A DNA stretch of 64,000 nucleotides, from the NCBI RefSeq assembly GCF_051131155.1, contig NZ_CP159508.1, positions 806,001-870,000 on the forward strand, read 5' to 3'. The DNA comes from Pseudanabaena minima (GTDB taxonomy: Bacteria; Cyanobacteriota; Cyanobacteriia; Pseudanabaenales; Pseudanabaenaceae). The notes under the pieces were generated by a model. It made no database searches. It was given only the letters and a program-made list of their open reading frames with translations, and was not told where the DNA came from. This document shows, piece after piece, positions 37,966-46,243 of the stretch; the stretch's first letter is position 1, and each line of letters starts with the position of its first letter. A program made the translations under genes and the position numbers.

Positions 37966-40900
37966 CTAACGAAACTCTTCAGTAGCTTCCCAGATGATCT
38001 GACCAATCTGCTCAGCATTTTTCCTCGCACCTACATCGGCATGAGCGCAGTTAAGTTTATGTAATGAAACTTTTCCTGTTAATAGCTTCCCCCACCCACA
38101 ATAGGGAAATAGCCACGATAGATCAGTCCAAAGCACATCTTTTTTTCCTGATTTTAGTCCAGTCATTTTAGGTGCAGTTAGCACAACTCTTCCCGAATAG
38201 CCTTTAGGAGTATGGTTTATTGATACTTGATCAATCGACTTCCATGCTTGAGGTAATATGCGGTCATATTCATTCGACGGTCTTTGGGGCTTAGCAAAAG
38301 ACTGCTTGGTCAGAGATTGGCTTAACTCTCGCTCACTCTCAGGTTTATTTAACTCTTCTGTCACATTAAAGAAAAACAACCTTTCGGAGATATACTTACC
38401 TTTTTCAGCCAAAGACAGTGGCAAGAATTGCATGAGATGAAATTTAAGTATGCAAAGTTTGAGATCGAGTTTGCACAACCAGTCATGTATTTTAGATGGA
38501 CCCTCTCTATCAATTATTGCAAGGAAATCAACCTTTTTACCCCTATTCTGTAATTGGTTCGCTACTTCCATCGCCACAAGCCCTTCATAGCAGTTCCCTC
38601 CTATCAAGTAAGGTTCATCTTGCGGAATTGAGAGTAGCTCATCAACTATTACTGAGGCGATCGCTTCAATATAGTTTTCTGTGGAATGTAATGGAGTCCA
38701 ACTACTACCAGGTATGGTATACACAGGTTGGGGCAACCCTAAATTCTTGCCAAAATCAATGTAACCAATCCAAACAAAAGGACGAGATGATTTCAGTTCG
38801 GTTGGAAGAATTTTTACAATTAAGCCTCGCTTGCCAATATGTTTGCCAACTCGACCACCACATAGGGATAGAAAAGCCCGATAGTCTTCTAAATTAAGCC
38901 CTATGGGAACGTCTTCAGGTGATATTATTTCAGAAGGTTTTTCACGCATCCACTTTGCTATTTTGGCGATTGTTCCCATTTCAAAGAAGGAGGATAATGG
39001 GAAATTATAGTTAAAGACTCTTTCTATTTCCGTAACTAAACGGACTGACAGAAGTGAATTACCTCCTAGCTCGAAGAAATTGGCATTCACACTTATTTCA
39101 TTCATACCTAAAAGCTTTTGCCATATAGATGCTAGTCGTTGCTCTAGTTCATCACGAGGTGAAACTACTTCTGCTTCTTCTAGTCTATCTGTACCTAAAT
39201 TAGGTAAAGCTTGACGATCCACATTGCCATTTGCGGTCAGAGGTAAGGTATCTAAAATGACAAAACTAGTAGGTATCATATAGGATGGTAGGCTAGTTTG
39301 GAGAATGCCCTTTAGCTCTTCAACATCAATCACTTGGTCAGGTTTAGAACTGAGATAGGCAACTAAAATCTTGTAGCCATTCGGTGATTCCTGACATACC
39401 ACAACTGATTTACTGACGGCAGGGTACTTTTCCAATTGAGTCTCAATCTCGAGGGGTTCAACCCGAAAGCCGCGAATTTTAATTTGAAAATCAGATCGAC
39501 CAATAAACCCGATATTGCCATCGGGTAAATAATAAGCAGTATCTCCTGTTTTATAGAGACGATCTTGGGGATTCTTAGAGAACGGATTACGAATAAATCG
39601 CTCAGCGGTAATATCTGGACGATTTAAGTAACCACGACTCAGACCAACTCCGCCAATGTACAGTTCACCATTCACTCCAATAGGGCAGGGTTGTAAATTA
39701 AGATCTAAAACGTAGGTCTGAAGATTAGCGATCGCTCGACCGATAGGAATTTCAGAGTCAGCAGGAAGATCATTCTCGGAGCTACAGGGATCGTAGATTG
39801 TGGCTGTAACAGTTGCTTCAGTGGGACCATAAGCATTGAGCCATCTAGGATAATCCCCGACCAGCGATCGCCATTTTTGGTAGGTAGCTTTAGAAACTTT
39901 CTCTCCTCCCACAATTACTAGGCGGAGGCTTGCTGGAAGTGAATAATCTAAAATTGACATACCACTAACCATTTCATTCCAAAAAGCTGTGGGTATATTA
40001 ATGACTGTAATTGCTTGTTGAGCAAGACTATCAATGAACTTAGTAATAGAGTTGTAAACCTCAGGCTGAGCTAAAATCAAAGTGCCGCCCTTTAGCCAAG
40101 TTGGGAAAGTTTCTTCTATCGCGGCATCGAAACTAATATTTGAAAATTGCCAAACTCGGTCTTGAGTATTTAACTCATATACTTTGCCAACTGCTAGACA
40201 ATGGTTGACCATACTGCGGTGAGAAATGGTAACACCCGTAGGTTCGCCTGTGGGACTTGATATGTAAGTGACGTATGCCAAGTTATCAGGCTCTATTGAA
40301 GTTAGGAGGTTATCACTACTACACTTGGCAAGCACTTCCAAGTTAATATCTAGGCAAAACACTCTAAAACCGTAATCTGATAGAGAATCCAGCAGATTAG
40401 CCTGCGTTATAATAAAAGAAACTTGAGCATTACGTAATTTAGATAGTCGCCGACCATGGGGATAATCGGGATTTAAAGGTATATAGGTTCCACCAGCTTT
40501 GAGTACACCAAGCATTGCAATTAGCATATTTGCTGATCGCTCTATACAGATGGCAACCATAGTCTCTGTGCCAACGCCCTGAGATTGCAGATAGTGAGCT
40601 AGTTGATTGGCACGGCTGTTCAATTCACGATAAGTTAGTTTCTCATCCATAGCAATAAATGCGATCGCATCTGGATTCTGAACAACTTGGGATTCAAATA
40701 ACTGATGAATGCAAAGTTCTGGAATTGGGACGTTGTTATTATTCCATTCAGATAAAATCTGCTGCTTTTCTGGAGTTGTCAGCATTGGTAGAACAGCTAT
40801 CTTCTGCTCAGGATTAGCGACAATACCTTCTAGTAGAGTTTGAAAATGCCCCATCATTCTGGCAATTGTACTGGACTCAAACAATTCGGCATTATAACCA

Positions 40901-42336
40901 ATAACCATTTCCAGACCATCGTCTTGCTCTCTCATGGCTAGAGCTAGGTCATATTTAGTCTCGCCATTATCGATGTAATTTATCAATGGTGTGATTGTCA
41001 AGTCAGGAAGTTGCACAGGAGCCATACCACGTCCATTAGACCAAGGTGGGTTAAGTGCAAATTTTATTTGAAATAGAGGAGATCTACTACGGGTAAGCTC
41101 TGGAGGCAATTCTTCAATTAATTTTTCAAAGGGCAGGTCTTGATGCATATTGGCTTCGAGAGAAGCCTCACGCACGCGCTCAAAAAGTTCTCGGAAAGTC
41201 AGATCCCCCTCAAAGTTAATGCGTTGAACTAGGGTGTTGGAGAAGAACCCCACTACTCTCTCAGTTTCTATATGACTTCGACTAGCACTAGCAAATGTAA
41301 TCAGAATATCTTTCTGCTGAGAGTACCGATGCAATAAAATCTCAAATGTAGCAATCAGAACCATAAATAATGTTCCTCCTAGCTTCTGACTCAAGCTAGT
41401 GAGATCGGCATTTAATGATTTTGACAATACTCGCGCACTGATTTCACTACGATAGGTCTGAACTAAGTGAGGACGAGGATGATCGGTTGGTAACTGAATA
41501 GCTGAAAGAGGTCCTTGTAATTTCTGCTTCCAATAATTAAGTTGGGATTCTAAAACTTCACCTTGAAGCCAATTACGTTGCCAATTTGCAAAATCAACAT
41601 ATTGAATTGAGAGTTCTGGTAAAGGTGAGTCTTGATTATTCGCATAAGCAGTATAAAGAGTGTTGAAATCTTGATAGAAAACATCAGATGATGCTGCATC
41701 ACAAACTATATTGTGTATATTAAAGACAAGCAGATGTTCAACATCAGTCAATTGTAAGAGCAACACTCGGATCATTGGGCCAGTTTCCAAATTGAAGGGG
41801 CATTGCGCCAATGATGTAGCTCTTTTTCGAGCCTCTGCATCACGATATTCGGTAGGAACTAGCCTGAGATCCTCCACTGACATGGCAATATCTACTTCAG
41901 GTAAAATTACTTGAGTAGGTTGTCCATTTAGAGATGGAAATATAGTTCGCAGCACTTCATGGCGAGCAATCACCGAATGTAAACTTTTTTCAAGTGCTGA
42001 GACGTTTAGTATACCTCTAAAACTAAACACAACAGACATATTATTGGAAGTGCTATCAGGTTCAAATTGATAAAGATACCAAAGGCGCTGTTGTGCAAAA
42101 GACAGAGGTAATGAGGTATTGCGATCAATCTTTTCAATTGGAGGCAACTGTGAGCTACTGGTTTGCGTAGCTTGACGCAGGAACTGGACAATTTCAGCTT
42201 TGTGACTTTTAATCTCAGCTAAAAGTTCAGGTGTGACAGCATCTTTGGCAGCTCGATAGCGTAAGCGATCTCCTTCTAGCCAAAGATGAACATCTTTCTG
42301 GCTTAAATCAAACAACAAAGCATCAAGTGTCTTCAT
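37966..42336 (-). CDS. NRPS module with apparently inactive C and A domains: TubC - C - A - PCP - TE-like (Cys)
   Basis: This 1456-residue protein is paralogous to the one at 32385-36755. Domains: TubC docking (1-55), C (about 75-515), A (about 535-1045), PCP (about 1060-1135, GGNSLL with Ser), TE-like (about 1150-1456, GNCYEG, Cys1249). Three catalytic motifs are damaged. The condensation motif is HNIVCDA (208-214; catalytic His to Asn). The A3 loop is YISSPTGEPTG (691-701; normally YTSGSTGEPKG). The A10 motif is NGNVDR (Lys1038 to Asn). The reading frame is fully open. The pocket reads D-A-E-N-I-G-A-V-T-K. Its start overlaps the C-A-PCP stop by 4 bases, and the two should dock through TubC and the EEGEL tail. 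It may survive as a carrier/thioesterase scaffold or be decaying. Confidence 0.9.
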   Translation of the reverse strand: MKTLDALLFDLSQKDVHLWLEGDRLRYRAAKDAVTPELLAEIKSHKAEIVQFLRQATQTSSSQLPPIEKIDRNTSLPLSFAQQRLWYLYQFEPDSTSNNMSVVFSFRGILNVSALEKSLHSVIARHEVLRTIFPSLNGQPTQVILPEVDIAMSVEDLRLVPTEYRDAEARKRATSLAQCPFNLETGPMIRVLLLQLTDVEHLLVFNIHNIVCDAASSDVFYQDFNTLYTAYANNQDSPLPELSIQYVDFANWQRNWLQGEVLESQLNYWKQKLQGPLSAIQLPTDHPRPHLVQTYRSEISARVLSKSLNADLTSLSQKLGGTLFMVLIATFEILLHRYSQQKDILITFASASRSHIETERVVGFFSNTLVQRINFEGDLTFRELFERVREASLEANMHQDLPFEKLIEELPPELTRSRSPLFQIKFALNPPWSNGRGMAPVQLPDLTITPLINYIDNGETKYDLALAMREQDDGLEMVIGYNAELFESSTIARMMGHFQTLLEGIVANPEQKIAVLPMLTTPEKQQILSEWNNNNVPIPELCIHQLFESQVVQNPDAIAFIAMDEKLTYRELNSRANQLAHYLQSQGVGTETMVAICIERSANMLIAMLGVLKAGGTYIPLNPDYPHGRRLSKLRNAQVSFIITQANLLDSLSDYGFRVFCLDINLEVLAKCSSDNLLTSIEPDNLAYVTYISSPTGEPTGVTISHRSMVNHCLAVGKVYELNTQDRVWQFSNISFDAAIEETFPTWLKGGTLILAQPEVYNSITKFIDSLAQQAITVINIPTAFWNEMVSGMSILDYSLPASLRLVIVGGEKVSKATYQKWRSLVGDYPRWLNAYGPTEATVTATIYDPCSSENDLPADSEIPIGRAIANLQTYVLDLNLQPCPIGVNGELYIGGVGLSRGYLNRPDITAERFIRNPFSKNPQDRLYKTGDTAYYLPDGNIGFIGRSDFQIKIRGFRVEPLEIETQLEKYPAVSKSVVVCQESPNGYKILVAYLSSKPDQVIDVEELKGILQTSLPSYMIPTSFVILDTLPLTANGNVDRQALPNLGTDRLEEAEVVSPRDELEQRLASIWQKLLGMNEISVNANFFELGGNSLLSVRLVTEIERVFNYNFPLSSFFEMGTIAKIAKWMREKPSEIISPEDVPIGLNLEDYRAFLSLCGGRVGKHIGKRGLIVKILPTELKSSRPFVWIGYIDFGKNLGLPQPVYTIPGSSWTPLHSTENYIEAIASVIVDELLSIPQDEPYLIGGNCYEGLVAMEVANQLQNRGKKVDFLAIIDREGPSKIHDWLCKLDLKLCILKFHLMQFLPLSLAEKGKYISERLFFFNVTEELNKPESERELSQSLTKQSFAKPQRPSNEYDRILPQAWKSIDQVSINHTPKGYSGRVVLTAPKMTGLKSGKKDVLWTDLSWLFPYCGWGKLLTGKVSLHKLNCAHADVGARKNAEQIGQIIWEATEEFR
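39455..39918. repeat. 464-bp block identical to 33874-34337
   Basis: Offset between copies is 5581 bases. The identical tract lies inside two otherwise diverged genes and includes synonymous positions, which indicates recent gene conversion or recombination rather than selection on protein sequence. Confidence 0.9.
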
Positions 42337-45300
42337 AGCTCGCCCTCTTCATAAAGATCCGAAAGACTGGTTTGGGCTGCTTCCACACTTTGTTTTGCCC
42401 AAATTAATGTTGTAACTCGCTCTCCCAAATCACCTATAGTAGGAACTTCAAAGAAAGTACGCAAAGACAGTTCAACGGCAAAGCTCTTCCGCAACCTTGC
42501 AATGATTTGAGTTGCTAATAGAGAATGTCCACCTAGCTCAAAGAAATTGTCATGGATACCAACTTTCTCTAGGTTCAGTACTTGTGCCCAGACATCAGCA
42601 ATCTGTTGTTCTATTGGGTTTCGAGGTGGAACATAATTTTGCTGATTAAGGTTTGTACCGTCAGGTGCTGGCAGTTCTTTACGAGCAATCTTACCATTGG
42701 GGGACAATGGCAAAGATTCCATAGAGACAAAAGCATTAGGAACCATATAGTCAGGTAGCTTTTGTTTAAAAAAGTTACGCAACTCAGTTACAGAAACTTC
42801 TTGTCCTGGGATTGGCACAAAATAAGCTACTATCCGCTTATCAGCAGGTTTATCTTCTCGCAGAATGACAACTGACTTTTGGATAGTTGGATATTGACTG
42901 AGAACTGCTTCCACCTCACCAAGTTCAATCCGAAATCCGCGAATTTTCACTTGATTATCAATTCGACCCAGAAACTCGATATTACCATCGGCAAAATAGC
43001 GAGCTAGGTCACCAGTTTTATAGAGTTTTGCCCCTGATTGACTGCTAAATGGATTGGGAACAAACCTCTCATTTGTTAACTCAGGACGATTAAAGTAACC
43101 CGATGCTATACCATCTCCACCAATGTATATTTCGCCGATCGCCCCAATGGGCATAGGTTGCAATTGGGGGTTCAATATATAAACCTGTGTGTTGTTAATG
43201 GGACGACCAATTGGCACAGAGTTACCTATAGTTTTTGCATCTTCAATGGGATAACAACAGGTAAACGTGGTGCTTTCGGTGGGACCATAACCGTTAATCA
43301 ACTCACAGTTGGGCAAAGCTTCTCGAAAACGCTGGACATGATTTACGGAAAGCACATCTCCGCCAGCTAATAACTGTTTTAACGGACGTAGCGATTCAAG
43401 TTGTTCATCCACCATCAGATGGAATAAGCCAGCAGTAAGCCAGATAATCGTGACTTGATAGCGTTCGATCACCTGACCTAATTCGGCAAGTGAGGGTTTG
43501 TCCGATGGGAATAAAACTAACCGCGCACCATTTAGTAATGCCCCCCAAACTTCAAAGGTGGAGGCATCAAAAGCAAGAGGAGCTAATTGGAGAAAGATTT
43601 GCTCAGGGCTAAAATCAGCATAATTAGCACTCTTTACCAGTCTTACTACTCCTCGATGAACAACACTTACACCCTTCGGAACACCAGTTGATCCAGAAGT
43701 GTAGATCACATAGGCAAGATTGTCTGGAGTGACATTGCAAGTGGGATTTTCTTGGCTTTGTAAAGCGATCGCTTGCCAATCCGTATCTAAGCAAACAACT
43801 TGGGCATTACTAGGCGGAAGCTGCTCCACCAATTTTTGCTGTGTAAGTAGAACAGACACCTGAGTATCTGCCACCATAAATGCTAATCGTTCTGGAGGAT
43901 AGGAAGGATCGAGTGGGACATATGCACCGCCAGCCTTCAAAATACCGAGAATGCCAATGATTGTTTCTAGTGATCGCTCAATGTAAATGCCGACTAAACT
44001 ATCAGCGCCAATACCCAAGCCTCTTAAGTAGTGCGCCAGTTGGTTTGCCCGACAGTTTAGCTCTTGATAGCTAAGCTGTTCGTTCTCAAAAATCACAACG
44101 ATCGCGTCTGGAGTAGCAAGTACTTGTGCTTCAAATACCTCTTGAATTGAAGAATTACGAGGATAATCTACTGGAGCTTGATTCCATGATGTTAGTTGCT
44201 GTAGCTCAGTTTCTGGTAAGAGCGGTAAACGGTCAATAGTGGTATCAGGAGCAGCCACAATCCCAATCAATAGGGTCTCAAACTCCGCCAAGCGACGACG
44301 AATCGTTGCGGCATCAAACAAGTTGGTGTTGTATTGGCACTCTAAAGTAACCTTGCCGCGCAACTCTGTGGCATTAATAAATATTTCAAAGTTCTCATAA
44401 CTACGAGGATTAGTAGAGAACTCTACTTTGAGATCTTCAAACAATAGGCGATCGTTATCTAACCCTTGATCAAGGTTAAATGTAATCGGTACAAGTGGAA
44501 TGCGGCTGGTATCGCGAGGGATTGCCAATTTTTCTACTAAACTACCAAAGGTAAATAATTGGTGATCGTAGGCATCCAAAATGACTGGTCGGCGTATCTG
44601 TAAGTAGTCACTGAATGCTTGTGTTCCATCCACCCAACTCTTTAAAGGGAGCAAATTGACACAGTGACTTACTAGCTGATAGTTTCCTGTTGCAGCCTGT
44701 CCAGCCGCAGGAATTCCCACCATAATTTCATTGCTTCCAGTTAACCGATGCAGAAACACCTCAAAGCTGGTCAACAAAGTAGTTGTAAAACTACATCCTA
44801 GCTTGTTTCCCAATTGCTTTAAATTGCTAACTAGAGCAGGATCTAAGTCCCAATCTTCACGAGCAGCATTGAAAGTGCGAACTGGTGGACGAGGGCGATC
44901 GGTGGGAAAGTCTAAAACAGGAATAGAATCAGAAAACTGGTTTAGCCAATATGCTTCGGTCTCGATTTCTTCTTCACTACCCTTAGCTTCTTGTTGGGCG
45001 ATCGCATATTCACTAAAGTTTTCTGGTTCTTCTAATTCAGGCGTTTCTCCATTTTTTAGAGCCGTATACAATTTACCAAGATCGGTCATCAACACAGCCC
45101 AAGACCAGCCATCACAGATAATGTGATGTGCTGTCAGTAATAGAAGATTTTCCTGATCTTGAGTCTTAATTAGCTGTACCCGAATCAATGGACCATGCTC
45201 AAGGTCAAATGGAGTCTCTACAGCTTGCTTTAGCAAATCCGCTAACTTAGTATCTCGTTCTCCCGAATCCAATCCAGAAAGATCGACTTCTGGAATTTCA

Positions 45301-45602
45301 AGATTGAGTGAAGCTACAATACAAAGATTAATTCCATCTGGGCTAAATGTTGTTCTCAAAGCTTCATGGCGAAGGACTAGCTCTTGCAAAGCTAACCGTA
45401 AAGCATCAGTATTAAGTATTCCTCTTAACCACAACTTCTGTGATTCATTGTAGGCACAGTTAGCATCACTACCCATTTGCACTGAAGCCCAAATTTCTTT
45501 TTGAGATTCGGTCGCTGGTGCTGTTAAAAGTAATTCTCCATCTGCGAAAGGATTAAAGTCAACAGTAGTAAATTTGGGTTGAGTACCTGATGGAGAATTC
45601 AT
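42333..45602 (-). CDS. NRPS module: C - A - PCP
   Basis: The 1089-residue NRPS protein has a condensation domain (about 25-470) with intact HHIICDG (159-165), an adenylation domain (about 485-965) with YTSGSTGVPKG and NGK, and a carrier protein (about 985-1055, ELGGHSLL). The pocket reads D-A-F-W-L-G-G-T-F-K, a pattern associated with Val or Ile. The N-terminus (VDFNPFADGELLLTAPATES) recalls the C domain that follows the aminotransferase in McyE-type proteins, so it should accept the beta-amino acyl chain from the 2568-residue protein. The acidic C-terminus (LYEEGEL) is a likely docking peptide for the TubC domain of the next, 4-base-overlapping gene. AGGAAG lies about 9 bases before the ATG. 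Confidence 0.93.
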   Translation of the reverse strand: MNSPSGTQPKFTTVDFNPFADGELLLTAPATESQKEIWASVQMGSDANCAYNESQKLWLRGILNTDALRLALQELVLRHEALRTTFSPDGINLCIVASLNLEIPEVDLSGLDSGERDTKLADLLKQAVETPFDLEHGPLIRVQLIKTQDQENLLLLTAHHIICDGWSWAVLMTDLGKLYTALKNGETPELEEPENFSEYAIAQQEAKGSEEEIETEAYWLNQFSDSIPVLDFPTDRPRPPVRTFNAAREDWDLDPALVSNLKQLGNKLGCSFTTTLLTSFEVFLHRLTGSNEIMVGIPAAGQAATGNYQLVSHCVNLLPLKSWVDGTQAFSDYLQIRRPVILDAYDHQLFTFGSLVEKLAIPRDTSRIPLVPITFNLDQGLDNDRLLFEDLKVEFSTNPRSYENFEIFINATELRGKVTLECQYNTNLFDAATIRRRLAEFETLLIGIVAAPDTTIDRLPLLPETELQQLTSWNQAPVDYPRNSSIQEVFEAQVLATPDAIVVIFENEQLSYQELNCRANQLAHYLRGLGIGADSLVGIYIERSLETIIGILGILKAGGAYVPLDPSYPPERLAFMVADTQVSVLLTQQKLVEQLPPSNAQVVCLDTDWQAIALQSQENPTCNVTPDNLAYVIYTSGSTGVPKGVSVVHRGVVRLVKSANYADFSPEQIFLQLAPLAFDASTFEVWGALLNGARLVLFPSDKPSLAELGQVIERYQVTIIWLTAGLFHLMVDEQLESLRPLKQLLAGGDVLSVNHVQRFREALPNCELINGYGPTESTTFTCCYPIEDAKTIGNSVPIGRPINNTQVYILNPQLQPMPIGAIGEIYIGGDGIASGYFNRPELTNERFVPNPFSSQSGAKLYKTGDLARYFADGNIEFLGRIDNQVKIRGFRIELGEVEAVLSQYPTIQKSVVILREDKPADKRIVAYFVPIPGQEVSVTELRNFFKQKLPDYMVPNAFVSMESLPLSPNGKIARKELPAPDGTNLNQQNYVPPRNPIEQQIADVWAQVLNLEKVGIHDNFFELGGHSLLATQIIARLRKSFAVELSLRTFFEVPTIGDLGERVTTLIWAKQSVEAAQTSLSDLYEEGEL

Positions 45603-46243
45603 AATTTATACTTCCTATTAATGATTTACGATGACAATAATTGAGAATCTTATGTATTTTTCTTACTTTAATTTTTTTGATACAAAGATAATCTACTTTT
45701 ACAATACAGCAGTAATCATGAGTAAATATACTATCTATATTTTCTCATGATTACTGCTGTATTGTAAAGCTTGAAGAGAAAATCATACATTTAGCGCCAA
45801 TTCACAAACGTATTATTACACTTTCACAAATTATAAATAAGTTAAACTAATGGTTTTACAACCAAGAAATGGCTATGCAATTTCTTGGTTGTATATAAGT
45901 AGCAAGTTCTTAAATAATGCAGGATTTAATTTCATATATTAAGTTGGTAATAAATAGCAATGATTGAGTTATATCAAACCACAAGATGGCTAAGCCATCT
46001 TGTGGTTTGATATAACTTAGAGATAAATTAAAGAACCTCATTTAGCACTCTTTCTTATTATTTTTAATGATTAACAAAAGAATTTGTATTTCTAAAATCT
46101 GGTGTGATTCATCTAATATATTTTTAAAATGGATTTGTCAATTCAATTTCTACTAACTATCCCCTACTCAATATAGAAATTAGTGTCATCCAATGAATAA
46201 AGAATGTTATACTACAAAACCAAATACTATTATTTATTCATTG
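45603..46243. repeat. AT-rich intergenic region with palindromes
   Basis: No gene is supported. Features: an inverted repeat at 45701-45765 (22-bp arms ACAATACAGCAGTAATCATG plus AG, AT-rich 20-base loop), a hairpin at 45858-45892 (arms ACAACCAAGAAAT), and a perfect 23-bp-arm palindrome at 45968-46016 (GTTATATCAAACCACAAGAT..., loop TAA). The promoter of the C-A-PCP gene may lie in 45610-45700, but I cannot pick hexamers. Confidence 0.7.

Noticed and set aside
38496..38897. Antisense open frame within an NRPS gene
   Set aside because: Overlaps conserved TE-like and PCP coding sequence; a mirror frame, as are the other long antisense frames in 22-55 kb (for example 50651-51082 and 44731-45126).
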